Source: Pohlia nutans
Lineage: Eukaryota; Streptophyta; Bryopsida; Bryales; Mniaceae
NCBI GenBank assembly: GCA_022496805.1
Contig: CM040092.1
Span: 18,246,113-18,310,112, forward strand
Reading direction: 5' to 3'
DNA length: 64,000 bases
Below are positions 9,484-20,786 of this stretch, piece after piece. Below the pieces are notes generated by a model that saw only the letters and a program-made list of their open reading frames with translations, was not told where the DNA came from and ran no database searches. The stretch's first letter is position 1. Each line of letters begins with the position of its first letter. Position numbers and translations under genes: made by a program.

Positions 9484-12400
9484 TTACTTAGTCTTGCAAT
9501 ATATAAGCTCCACTACTTTATTCTTGACTTGATCTCGAATGAAGTGATGTTGAATATCAATATGTTTTGTTCTTGAGTGATGTTTTGGATTTAACGTTAG
9601 TGCTATTGCACTCTGATTATCACAATTGACTTCTATTGGTGTCTTTTGAATTTCACCAATGTCCTTGAGTAAAGCTCGAAGCCAGAGAACTTCTTTCACG
9701 GATTGAGAAGTTGCAATGTACTCTGCTTCTGTTTAAGAGAGTGCAACACTTGTTTGTCTTTTACTTTTCCAAGTTACAACGCCTCCAGATAGCATAAAAC
9801 AATATTCAGAAGTTGATCTTCTAGACTCAACGTCTCCTGCCCAGTCAGCGTCTGAAAATCCGGTCAACTTGAAAGTATTATTTTCATTTGAAGGTCCAGC
9901 ATAGGAAACCCCAAGTCTTGAAGTCCCTTTTATGTACCGAAATATTCTTTTTGACATCAGTCCAATGACAGCGTCTAGGATTGGAAAGATGGCTTGAAAC
10001 CCTTCCAACTGCAAAAGAAATATCTGGTCTTGTACACACCATAGTGTGCATCAAGCAACCAACAGCTTCTCGAAATGGAACATTCTTCATTTCTTCTTGC
10101 TCTGTTGGTGTTAGTGGACTTGAATCTAATGTTGGATTTTTACAATATGCATCAACAGGGGTTGCTATTGACTTACAACTCTCCATGTTAAACCTTTTAA
10201 AAATCTCTTCTATATATTTTTCTTGATGTAGGTGAATCTTACCTGATACTTTATCTATTATTACTTAGATTCCAAGAATATATGATAACTCACCTATGTC
10301 AGTCATTCTAAATTCGGTTTTCAATTCTTCTTTGGTTGCTAACAACAAACCTTCAGGATCATTTGTAATTAAGATGGTATCGTCTACATACAAAGCTAGT
10401 ACAACAAACTTGTCTGTTTGCCTTTTAACGTAGATGTTAGAATCAGCTATACAATTATTAAACCCTATTGATATTAAATAATTGTTCATTCTATGATACC
10501 ATGAACAGGAACTTTGCTTAAGACCATACAATGTCTTATTTAATTTGCACACTAAATCTTTGTATTTTGAGTTGACGTATCCCTCTGGCTGAGACATGTA
10601 TATATCTTCTTCTAGTAAACTATTAAGAAATGCACTTTTAACATCCATTTGATGAATGGTTAATTTTCTAAATGCAGCCCATGCAAGTAGAACTCTAATT
10701 GACGCGATTTTAACCACAGGAGAAAAGGTCTCATTATAATCAATGCCCTCGATTTGAAAGTACCCTTTCGCCACTAGCCTAGCCTTGTATCTATCAATTT
10801 GACCATTCGGCTTAAGTTTGATTTTATAAACCCACTTGCAACCGACTAGACGTCTATCATCAGGCAACTTTGTTAGTGACCATGTTTTGTTATGCATTAA
10901 TGAGTCATATTCTTCATCCATGGCGATTTGCCAATTCTTTGCCTCTTTACTTGCTATGGCCTCTTTGTAGTTTTTGGATTCCTCTGTATATGATACAAAA
11001 TCATTTTCAACCAAATTTAAGGAATCAATTAGTTTTTGTGAAGGTCGCCTTATTCTTGTAGAACGTCTTAGTGGTGTCATTTCCAAGTCTTCAACTTCTT
11101 GCTCTTCAAGTTTGGTGCCAGAGTCATAGAACTCTTCACTCGACTCAGTGTTCTCCGCAACATCTTGTTGATTGTTTGCTTGTGAAGAACTTCCTTGATT
11201 TATTATTTGAGATGTTGAGTTTACTGTATGATTGTGGGAAGTCTCTAAACTTTCCTCACTTGGATCATCTTTTGAAATTTCAATCATTGGGAATTCATGG
11301 TTTTGACGTGTCCCAGAATCAGCAAGCTTTTGATCTTTTGAGATCACGGAATCATTATCTCCCACTGTCTCATTTATCCCTTCATCAAAAACAACATCTC
11401 TACTGATATAGACCTTTCTAGTTTGTTGATTATATAACTTGTACACCCTTTTGTACTCTCATTATAACCAAGAAAGACACTTTCTGTACTTTTACTATCC
11501 AATTTTCTTCTCTTTTCTACTGGAACTTGGTTGTAAACTTTACTTCCAAAAATTCGTAGATGAGAAATAGTAGGCTTTTGACCACTCCATACTTCTTCTG
11601 GAGTTATGTCTTTAAGTGCAACTGTGGGGACTCTATTTTGAATGTATGCGGCAGTAGCTATGGCTTCTGCCCAAAATATTGTACTAAGCCCCGCATCATA
11701 TATCATACTTTTTGCACTTTCTACTAAAGTACGGTTTTTCCTCTCAGAAACTCCATTTTGTTGTGGAGAATATAGAACTGTGAGTTGTCGTAGAATACCA
11801 TTTTCTACACAAAAATGATCAAATTTTCTAGACGTAAACTCACCTCCATTGTCTGTTCTAAGAATTTTTAGCTTATATCATGTTTGGACCTCTGTCATTG
11901 TTTTAAACTCTATAAATTTCTCAAGAGTTTCACTCTTTTGTTGTATGAAATTTACTACAATCGCAAAGGTCAGAATGCATTAATTCAAGTAATTGAGTTG
12001 CTCTCTTTCCTTTTTCGGTAGGAAACTTATTCCTTTGTTGTTTCCCTTGTAAGCATTTGGTGCATAAATCTATTTTAAGCTCATTGGTTTTAGATTTAAA
12101 CCATGAACATGTGACTTTTCATGCATTAATTTTAATTTTTGAATTCCTATATGGCCCAACCTTCTATGCCATAACTCTACTTCACTCACTTTCTTCATTG
12201 TATTGGAAGGCACTACAGTAGCCAAGAGTTTTTCATTTGTGACTTGACCTTCTGTACTCATGTTTTCCAAAATTCCTAATTTATATAGGTTTCCTTCTCT
12301 TTTTCCAGTGACAACTAATAAATTACTTAATTTATTTCTTATGAGACATGAATTGCAATTGAATTCTAGTTTATATCCTGCATCAGTTATTTTACTTACT

Positions 12401-13462
12401 GACACCAAATTTTTCTTTAAACCTGGTATATGATACACATTCTTAATGTGTCTCTTTGAACCATCTTCTAGTTCAACGGCGACTGTTCCTCGCCCTTCAA
12501 TTGCATGACTTGTGTCATCACCAAGAAAGACTCTTTTATTGGACAAAACTTCTGAATAAGTAATGAACCAATTTTTATGCGGAGTCATGTGTTGTGTTGC
12601 TCTGGAGTCTAAATACCATTTATTATTTTCGGTGTTTTGAACTGAAAAAGCTGCAATGAACAATTTAGTGTTTATAACACTATTGGCTTGATTAGCGTCT
12701 CCTTGTTCAGCAATTCTTTTCCGGCAATCCTTTATATGATAGCCTAGTTTCTTGTAGTAGAAACATTTTCCGAGTTTCTTTGTATTACTGGAAAATTTTC
12801 TCTTCTTCTTAAGAAATTCATTTCCAGACTTCCTTTTTGTAGTGAATAAGGCTATTGATTTACCCGATCCAAAAGTCTTTCCAAGCGACTTTCTTCTCAC
12901 TTCCTCTTGTAGAAGTAGACCTATGATTGTTTGAAGGGAAAGATTGTTTTGTCCACTTAAGGACACAACCAATCCTTCAAATGACTCTGGTAATGTACCT
13001 AACAATGCTACAGCACTATCTTCATCCGATAAGGTTACCCCAACAGTAGCTAACTGCTCGATTATCGACTTAAAATTATTAACATGATCGGCTACTGAAT
13101 CTTCTTCAAACATATTCATGTTATAAATTTTTTGATTCAAATACATTTTGGTCGTTGCATGTTTGGTTTCAACTTTCAAACATGTTACTTAAACCATCCC
13201 ACATTTCTTTGGATGTTTTTAAGCTATTGACCAAAAGTAATTGTGAATCTTTTAAGTGTAAGAGAATGTTGGCTCTTGCCTTTCCATCTCTCTTATCCCA
13301 ATCGGGTTGATCTACTATTGTTGTAGGCCTGGTTTCAGAACCATCAAAAATTCTCCATAAATCTTTGTCAAGAAGGTACATCTGCATCCTTACTTTCCAC
13401 AAATGGAAATTAGTTCTATCGAACTTGTCGACAAGACGAGATTCAGAGAACTCGGATGCCAT
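9484..13462 (-). pseudogene. copia gag-pol polyprotein, degenerate
   Basis: Starts at ATG 13462 with a copia gag N-terminus (FDRTNFHLWKVRMQMYLLDK). The frame shifts near 13,175. Gag continues to a damaged zinc knuckle (CFYYKKLGYHIKDC, about 12765-12724; second Cys replaced and His shifted). The protease site reads DSRATQHM instead of DSGATQHM (near 12,609). Then come the GAG-pre-integrase segment (ELWHRRLGH), the integrase with DNGGEF (11854-11837) and SPQQNGVSERKNRT, and the reverse transcriptase (start near 10,990) with WVYKIKLKPNG, QMDVKSAFLNS and the catalytic YVDD (10390-10379). RNase H (about 10,014-9,484) is in two frames. The order PR-IN-RT-RH identifies Ty1/copia. Several frameshifts and the lost protease glycine mean no functional polyprotein. 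Confidence 0.95.
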
Positions 13463-13490
13463 AATGACCTTTTAAACTATGTTAAAGCTC

Positions 13491-13502
13491 GCTCTGATAC
13501 CA
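13491..13502 (-). other. Primer-binding site, initiator tRNA-Met
   Basis: Minus-strand TGGTATCAGAGC immediately after the 5' LTR, complementary to the 3' end of plant initiator tRNA-Met and typical of plant copia elements. Confidence 0.9.
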
Positions 13503-13767
13503 TGTAAGAATTATAAAGCAAACTAACTTGACAGTTGCAAGACATAACACTTCATGACGAACATAACAAGTGTTTGTAAGATGATAGAATAACTTGATTA
13601 TAAATTCACCAGGAATTCCTTTTATACATAGAAGAATGTGTCCCTTGGACTAGGACGATGCTCTTTAAAAGAGTCACGTACTTTCACATATCCTTTCATA
13701 GAAAGATATGACTATAAAACTATTGATACTAAGGTTCTATGTTACTTATGTTGATATATTTTTAACA
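13503..13767 (-). repeat. 5' LTR of the copia element, intact
   Basis: 265 bp, from TGTAAGAATT to ...TTTTTAACA on the plus strand. It contains CTTTTATACATAGAAG, a candidate TATA region in either orientation, and a short imperfect hairpin CTTTCATAGAAAG. Confidence 0.9.
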
Positions 13768-16713
13768 ATTAGCACTTTGGATCCAACTTTCTTTCGTCTA
13801 GAAGGACATTCGTTAGAGGCATGGCATAAAGGGATTTTGAAAAAGTGGGAACGGTATGGGAGACAATTTGGGGTTCGAAGAATTGCAAATGGGGAAGAGC
13901 TAGCGTTTGTTCAATAAAAAACATCTTCATCTTATTGTCTCCTACATTGATGAATGGTCATCAATTATTTTCAAAGCGCATTGCGGGAGAAAAGGCATGA
14001 AGCATACCAAGATACTACTTCGAGAATTGGGGAGGAAAGGTGGTTAGCAGATACACAAGTGAATGACAATCCAAAACCTTTCATTGAAAAAGTGATTAGC
14101 TCGTGTTCTGGCTGTCACTTGGGGCACCCATTATATGAAATGACAGTTCGTCCATTCCAATAGTACACATCAAAGTACACAATGCCGTTGACAGAGGAGG
14201 AAGCGTTTTTTTAATAACATAAGAGCTCAACATATGGTACGCTTACAATCGAATGGAAAAGACAATTAAGTGAGGCCTTATCCAACAAAGGTGAAAAAAT
14301 ATATATGCCACCAAGAACGAAAGTTTCAAAATAAATCACATGTTGATGACGGATTGAGTGATAGAGAGAGGCAATACTCTACCGCTAAATATGTGGGATG
14401 CAAGTTTGCAGTGAAAGTCATATATTCAGATGAAGTGGGTCGAGATATTGAGATTCATGTGAATGAGGAGCATACGGGACATGAACCGGGGTCATGAACG
14501 GATTGTTATTTTTTACCCATTTACTAAAGTGTGATAAACAATTTTGTTGAGATGTTGAGAAATTTAAATAACATCCAATTGATATTAGCCTATTCAAAGA
14601 GATGCGAGGACATCTTGCATGAAAGAGTCTCTTTGCACGAACAAAAAACGTATCGTTTCTTTTTAGATCCAAAAGAAGCCTCAGACCTGTCCTATCGTCT
14701 TCCGAGAAAGATGTAGTGAAGATGATTACGAAGTAGTAAAACAGACCGTTCCCAAATGGATTGAAAAAGAGAACGTGATTTTCCATCAACCCTATGACCC
14801 TCTAAATCCGGATCCAAGTAAGCGGCCATTTGCGATAGTCATGCAGACCGAGGAGATGCTTAGGCGGGCAATGACTATAATCCCAAATTCGACATAGGTG
14901 ATTGATTCCACATTTAAAACAAATCAATGGGGCATGCCATTATTTGCTGGAATGTGCCCCAATGCAAGCGAATTGGGTATGCCTATATTTCTAATGCTTT
15001 GTAGTAACAATAATGAAAATGGGCAAGTGGGAACGGCATTGTAGCTTACTATGAAAGTCGTGTTTCAAAACATAGTTACAATTCGTCCAAGCGCAATGGT
15101 GATAGACAAAGACATGACTTCAAGAATTGTTATGAAGAGGGCAATTGATGAAGATGTTGGTGTTGGAAAAATCAAGAAATTGGCGGAATCCAAACAAAGT
15201 ATCGATTGCTACTCTGTTGGTTCCATGCAAAGAAGGCATGGGTGGATTATTTGTTGCCTAAGTTGCTTGAAATACTTCACAATGATTTGTATAAAGATAT
15301 GTGCGTTATGTTGGAAGCGATTACCGAGGACAACTTCAATAGAGCATATCGAAGGCTGAAGACAAAGTTTGCCAATAATACAAGTGTATTAAGGTATATT
15401 GAACAAGGTTGGACAAGGGACAACAGTCCTTGGAACCTATGTGGGCTAGGATGTTTAGGCATAGACACGCAAACACAACAAACCTTGTCAAACGCATGTT
15501 GCAATATGTCAAGTATACTTTGCTAGATGAAAATGTCAATAGAAGACTTGATGAACTTATTTTTGCATTAATAGGTAATCCAGACACTGGACAACAATTT
15601 GGAAGATTAACCTTGGATGAACATTACAATAATGTTCATTGGTTGAGTGAATCGCGCAAGTATTCAATTAGAGGAGGAGACAAGAGTCGAACATCGAGGT
15701 TGCAGAAGGCTAAGAAATTGGTCCAACGATATGAAGGGGATCGATCAGAGAATCTAAAAATAATTGACCCATATCATCTAGAGTTTGCATTCCGAAGTCA
15801 AATGATATCAAACAAATGGTATATTGTTAGTTTATCTCGTGAATGGTGCGAGTGTAATAACTATGGTCCAATATGCAAACACATGTTGGCTATAAAGCAA
15901 ATTGTTGAGGTTGAATTTCAACATTTGCATGATTTGTACCTGGCATGTATGAACCTCATGGCTTTATTCATAACTTGGAAGATTTCAGTGAAAATGCTTG
16001 TGAGTTGTTAGGTGACGGTGCAAGTGGGGGTCCAATTGAGGATCCCAATGAACATCCAAGTGGGCGTCCAAATGAGGGTCTAGGTAGAGATTCAAACGAC
16101 AAACCTTGTCTAAATCCAAATGATGAAATTAAACTTACGAAAAAGATGTTTTTAAATATCTCGAACATGACAACATCACACAACATTCCAAGTGAAAACT
16201 ATGCGAGTTTAACAACGGAGAAACGAAATGCTTTGAAGAGAGCCGGAGAAATGTTTATCGCGGTTTTTCAAGAGTCTATGGGATTGGGATTGAGGCCAAG
16301 TCGCATTTTGATGCTGAGAGAAGGTGGAAGTATCACCCCTACAAGAGAATGTTATAAACACAAGACTTGAACAAGAAAGTCAAAGAAAAAAACGAAGATT
16401 GGATTACGAAGATCTAAGTGGCCAAGAAGAATGTATACAACAATCTCCAAGACCAAATGGTGGTATCAAGTTACTACGTCGAAGAGAATTTGTGCAAAAA
16501 AAACGCACAAGGGTAGAATTGCCTAAGCTTTGTAGAGAAGAGTGTCCTAATTGTGGAAGGTTGAATATATTTTTTAATGGAGTTACTATCATTGAGTGCC
16601 ACAATTGCCCTCAAACAATTGTAAAGGGTAGTTGTAGTATTGTGCCAAACACTCAAGAATGTGAAGTTGAACAAGACGTGAAATTGTTTTTTAAGGAGTT
16701 GAATATATATTAG
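13768..16713 (+). pseudogene. MULE/FAR1-like transposase pseudogene, 3' part (DDE and SWIM domains)
   Basis: Continues the coding region cut at 7464, with frameshifts and stops. Recognisable parts in order: a FAR1-type DNA-binding segment (about 14270-14497, with CKFAVKV and EEHTGHEPG); the MULE transposase core (about 14,897-15,250) with IDSTFKTNQWGMPLFAG, then MVIDKDM and CWFHAKKAW; and a SWIM zinc finger CECNNYGPICKH (15847-15882). A Cys-rich C-terminus follows (CREECPNCGRLN, IECHNCPQTI, about 16535-16617), ending at a stop at 16713. This is the architecture of Mutator-like transposases and of SWIM-containing FAR1 relatives. Stops and shifts near 13,915, 14,165, 14,500, 14,890-15,050 and 15,360 make it non-coding now. 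No matching terminal inverted repeats are found around it, so either the element ends are eroded or this was once a domesticated gene. Confidence 0.85.
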
Positions 16714-16964
16714 GTCTGGTATTGTTTATTTAATAAAGATTCATGTGATAGCGGTTTTAACCGCTAATCTATTATAGTTATTGTATTTGAACATATTATT
16801 TGATAATTTTGTGTCGAGTATTTATTGATCAATGTAGTAAATATATATGCATCATGTATATGTGATAAATTATATTATGTATGTGTAAGTGAGGATTTCA
16901 ATGTATTTTCATGAATATTATTTGAATATTTTGTGTTAAAATAATGGATTTTAAAAGCATTTAG

Positions 16965-17724
16965 CTCATATGTGACCAATGTGACTAATCTTCAAAAGTA
17001 GAGGTTGATCACGTTAGTCACATGTAAATTAAAAAATTAAAAATCCTTATCTTATCAATACACTTAAGGCAAAATCATTCATTTAGTTTTGACTTTTGAC
17101 TAGGAATTTTACAGTAAGTATAAAATGTAGCCAACACCTCCAAACATTTTAAAATTCTATCAGCTTGCAGTTCCCATCTACAAATTGTCAATATATTATT
17201 TGTAATTGAATTACAGCAGAGTTTTGAATTTTAAGTTTCAAATTTCATACGGAAATATTGGTAATAGCAATCATAGATCTAACCGTATGGATAGAGTTCA
17301 AACTCATAATATACAACTTTGCACTAAATGCAAAATACAACTATAACCCCCGGGATTCATTTTTTTCATCTAGATATTGTCTGGAATGTCTGCATTTTCA
17401 CAAAAGAATTTCTTGACTATGTTGATCACAATAACTACAAACAACCAAAATGCATTACGACGTGAAAGTATTGAAATTCAACTCTTAGTGAAAATTTTAA
17501 GTGTTTTTGTGATAAATTACTTGAATAATATCTAAGCATTTTAAAAAGAATATATCCAGGCATTTTACTTTAAAATAAAGATCATGTGTGACTAATGTCA
17601 CTAACTCTAAAAAAATTATTTAGTAACATCAATCACACTTGATATTGAAAGTAAAACCAAGTGTGACTAACGTCACGAACCTCTACTATTGGGGTTAGTG
17701 ACAATAGTCACACGTGATTTTTAC
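16965..17724. mobile_element. MITE-like element with ~60-bp inverted ends rich in GTGACTAACGTCAC
   Basis: The left end (about 16965-17031) and right end (about 17659-17724) are inverted copies sharing AGTAGAGGTT, GTTAGTCACA and GTGAC..TGTGAC motifs. Further copies of TGTGACTAATGTCAC sit at about 17585-17635. The motif is itself palindromic. No clear target duplication is visible, so ends are approximate. A fragment of another repeat (17180-17330) lies inside. Confidence 0.6.
17180..17330. mobile_element. Fragment of the TTAA-flanked MITE family (570-bp class)
   Basis: About 150 bp closely matching the interior of 31822-32391 (shared ATTGTCAATAT, TTTGTAATTGAATTAC, GGTAATAGCAATCATAGATC, TATGGATAGA). 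Neither TTAA end is present. Confidence 0.7.
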
Positions 17725-18228
17725 TTCATTCAATCATTCATTTTCTTTATGTTTTTATATAGATCCTTATATATTAATTATATATTTAAGTTATTATCTT
17801 CTATCAATTTATATGCATGATAAATTTTGTAAATGTTTAAAATATCTTCCAATCATATTGAATTTTTTGTCATATAGTTCAGCTCAAAATGAGGCTGAAC
17901 AAATCCATGCCCAAAAGAATTCACTCATATTACGGTATGCTCAATTTGTTCTAAGTTCTATAATCTTTTTATATGCTTTCAAAGCTCACAAAATGAAGAT
18001 GAAATTACTGATTGTTTGAGGAAAAAATAATCTTTTATTGACGAAATATTGACATTTAAAACTTTAAAACCAATTTTACAAATTTTCTAATTAAAAGTTA
18101 TAAAAGAATAAATTAATTTGAAATCAAAATTTTGAAAGATACTAAGATTAGGACTTCTCTTCCTTGATTGGCAAAAAATTGTTTATTAAAGTGAATAAAA
18201 ATGGACAAAATGTGCAAAAGAGTGTTAA

Positions 18229-18906
18229 CCTCTAAAGGGTCTCACTTGTTTTGTAAATGTCAGAACTTTACAATTTGCATACTTGAAATATCACGTGGTA
18301 TGATTTATGATTTTTTATAGATAGTCATCAACATTATGAGGTATGACAAATATTCAACATGATTGGAATATTTACAAATTGTATTATGTAAACAAGATAA
18401 AATTTCAGAATAAATATATTTTGACAAATTTAATATGAAAATTTATATTTAAGGTAGATAAAAGTTATCATGTTTACAAGAAGTTAAAAATGAAAGTGAG
18501 GAAATTAATAGAGGCATGTGATTGGAACATCCTTGAAAAACCCTTTGTATTTTGGACACTCAAATTTCAAATTTCTTAATGGTGTAAAATCTTCAAACAA
18601 AGTCTATTCTCCAATTTCAACAATCAAACGATGTATCATAACTCAACTAAAACATCTAATTAAAACACCAACTCCAATAAAGTTAAAACACCCTGACTTT
18701 TTGGTGAATTTAAAATGATAAATGCTTCTAAATTCATTAGATGAGTATCTAAAACTATTTTTGGTTGTTTGACCGTACAGATAATTACTAAACAACATGC
18801 TTCTCATTTTCTCTTTTGGACCAAACTTCTCTTTTCATCAAAGTTGTAGAAGTAACATTTTATAACACATCTAGGTTTCATCCATACCCCCTCTGTCATT
18901 TAGGGG
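18229..18906. mobile_element. TTAA-flanked (piggyBac-like) MITE, 678 bp
   Basis: TTAA at 18225-18228, then CCTCTAAAGGGTCTC; the right end is GTCATTTAGGGG followed by TTAA at 18907-18910. The right ~270 bp is also present as a truncated copy at 34560-34824. No coding capacity. Confidence 0.8.
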
Positions 18907-19109
18907 TTAAGCCCTAAACTTTGTAACTCTATTAAAGTTTTCAAGATTCTCTTTGTTGCTCTTGGATTCTCTTTGTTTTCACATCTTAAGTTTGTTTTAC
19001 TTGCTTGACTCCTGCTCAATTCTCTCATAGAACGGCAAGTGCTATTTTTCACTTTAGTTTCTAGGTAAGTTACTACATCAATAATATTCAAACCAAGCAG
19101 TAGGGGGTG

Positions 19110-20786
19110 CAGAACCCTACTGTTATAAAATGTAATGTAAAACTCTAGAACTTATGAAAAAAATTTAATTCAATGTGAAGAAAATATCAAAATATAAAAA
19201 ATAAAATAAAATAGCATAACGAAAGATCCAAACCCTTTAGTGGGACAATGCTAGATCAAATGGGACAGTGCAAATCAGTGGGTTTATCTCTGGAGCAAAT
19301 TGGAACTGGGCTCCCTCATGCCCATGCCCATGCATGCATACCCCTGCATGCATTACAAAAAGTCTGAACCCTCATGCAGGCCCCTTACATGTTACCAAAG
19401 AAAACCAGCAAAGCTAAATATGAGAAGCTACTTTCTGACTAATTGGGGTGTTAGCTTGTATAAATTTCAAGAATTTTGATAGGAGCTAATCAATTACAGG
19501 AGCTAATCAAGTACAGGAGCTAATCAATTACATGTGGGAGTGCATAGAAAAAAAGTAGTTTGAGTCCCAGCATGTAATTACAGCATAGTGTAATTCCAAC
19601 ATAGTAATTACAACATAGTGTAATTCCAGCATAGTGTAATTCCAGCATAGTAATTACAGCATAGTAATTACAGCATGTAATTACAGCATAGTGTAATTCC
19701 AGTAGTTTGAGTCCCAGCATGTAATTACAGCATAGTGTAATTCACTCAATTACCCAGCATGTAACATGATAGGAGCTAATCAATTTGTATTGACATGATA
19801 GGAGCTAATCAATGTATATCTAGCATCTGACCCAGCTGAAGCCGTCATGATCACATCCCTACAGTAGTGAGCAAGAATAGGGGATATTTGGACATTCAAT
19901 ACAAAACAAACGTAATCTTCGGGTCCTCTTCAGCACATCCTAGAGGCCCCCCTATGAGCTGACATTTTCTCTAATGCATATCCCGCATGCATACCCCGCA
20001 TGCCTCCCAAAGCGTGCCATACAGTGATGAACAAAACTGAGTATTGATTTGAAACTTTTTCATTCCAACAATCATACCATGAGCATCAATGGGCAAAGTC
20101 CAAAAGTGAATATGCAAAAATTGTAGTATGCGACATATAACACATTACTATGGAAGTTTGAAGAAAATCTCAATTCTGAAATGAAAGAAAATGAATTTCA
20201 AAGTTAGCCATGTCTAAAACTTAGTTTTGTGCGCTATAATTTGGAACTACTTTAAATTTTGTCAATTTTTTCTTAGAGCTTCAAAAAAACATTTTGTGCC
20301 TTGGCATGTTGGTATACATCATTTTAGATTGTTGTACACGAAAATTGAAGGAAGTTGACATTTATAGAATTTAAAATATTCCCAATTTGACAAACATGCA
20401 AACGATGTTGGTTCTCACAATATTTGAATATTTTTTTGGAATTGAGAGCATGGGACTACATTGGCCATTGTATGAAGAGCATAGGTTGCAACATGAACCA
20501 TTGTTACATCTTAATGCCCTAAGAACTTGATTATGTGCGATAAGAACTCTAGTCTTTGTACAAAAAACCTAGACCAATAGAAGTGAGATCTTGTCAATTA
20601 AACAAGTTATCTCCTTCACCCACCAAGCCACACTTATAGTCCTAATACTTAGAAATGTAAAGACTAACTAGACTATTACTTTGGTGTTCTAACTAACTTG
20701 AAGTAACTTAATTACCATATGAGTACCTTAATTCCAACAATAATTAGTGTAGCACACAAAGTGTAGACAAAAGCATACAGCATTAG
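19110..20786. other. Spacer without recognised genes; minisatellite inside
   Basis: AT-rich sequence downstream of the XH gene on its strand. 19470-19810 is simple-repeat-like (see next entry). Around 19,960-20,010 are CATGCATACCCC / CATGC repeats. Nothing resembling an exon was found. Confidence 0.5.
19485..19812. repeat. Short tandem repeats: AGGAGCTAATCAATTAC and CAGCATAGTGTAATTC types
   Basis: Copies of (AGG)AGCTAATCAA recur at both ends of the block. In between, units of the form TAATTACAGCATAGTG / TAATTCCAGCATAG alternate at 12-20 bp spacing. The reading frame through it is a repeat translation. Confidence 0.8.

Larger units (their letters stand above)
7465..13767 (-). mobile_element. 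Ty1/copia LTR retrotransposon, interrupted by a CACTA element
   Basis: Bounded by 265-bp LTRs beginning TGTAAGAATTATAAA (plus-strand reading) and flanked by ATTAT/ATTAG. On the minus strand the order is 5' LTR (13767-13503), primer site complementary to initiator tRNA-Met (13502-13491), gag-pol, polypurine tract (9371-9359), 3' LTR. The 3' LTR is split by the CACTA insertion at 7614-9239; without it the element is about 4.7 kb, normal for copia. The LTRs differ at only a handful of positions, so the insertion is not ancient, yet the coding region carries frameshifts and lost catalytic residues. Confidence 0.95.
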
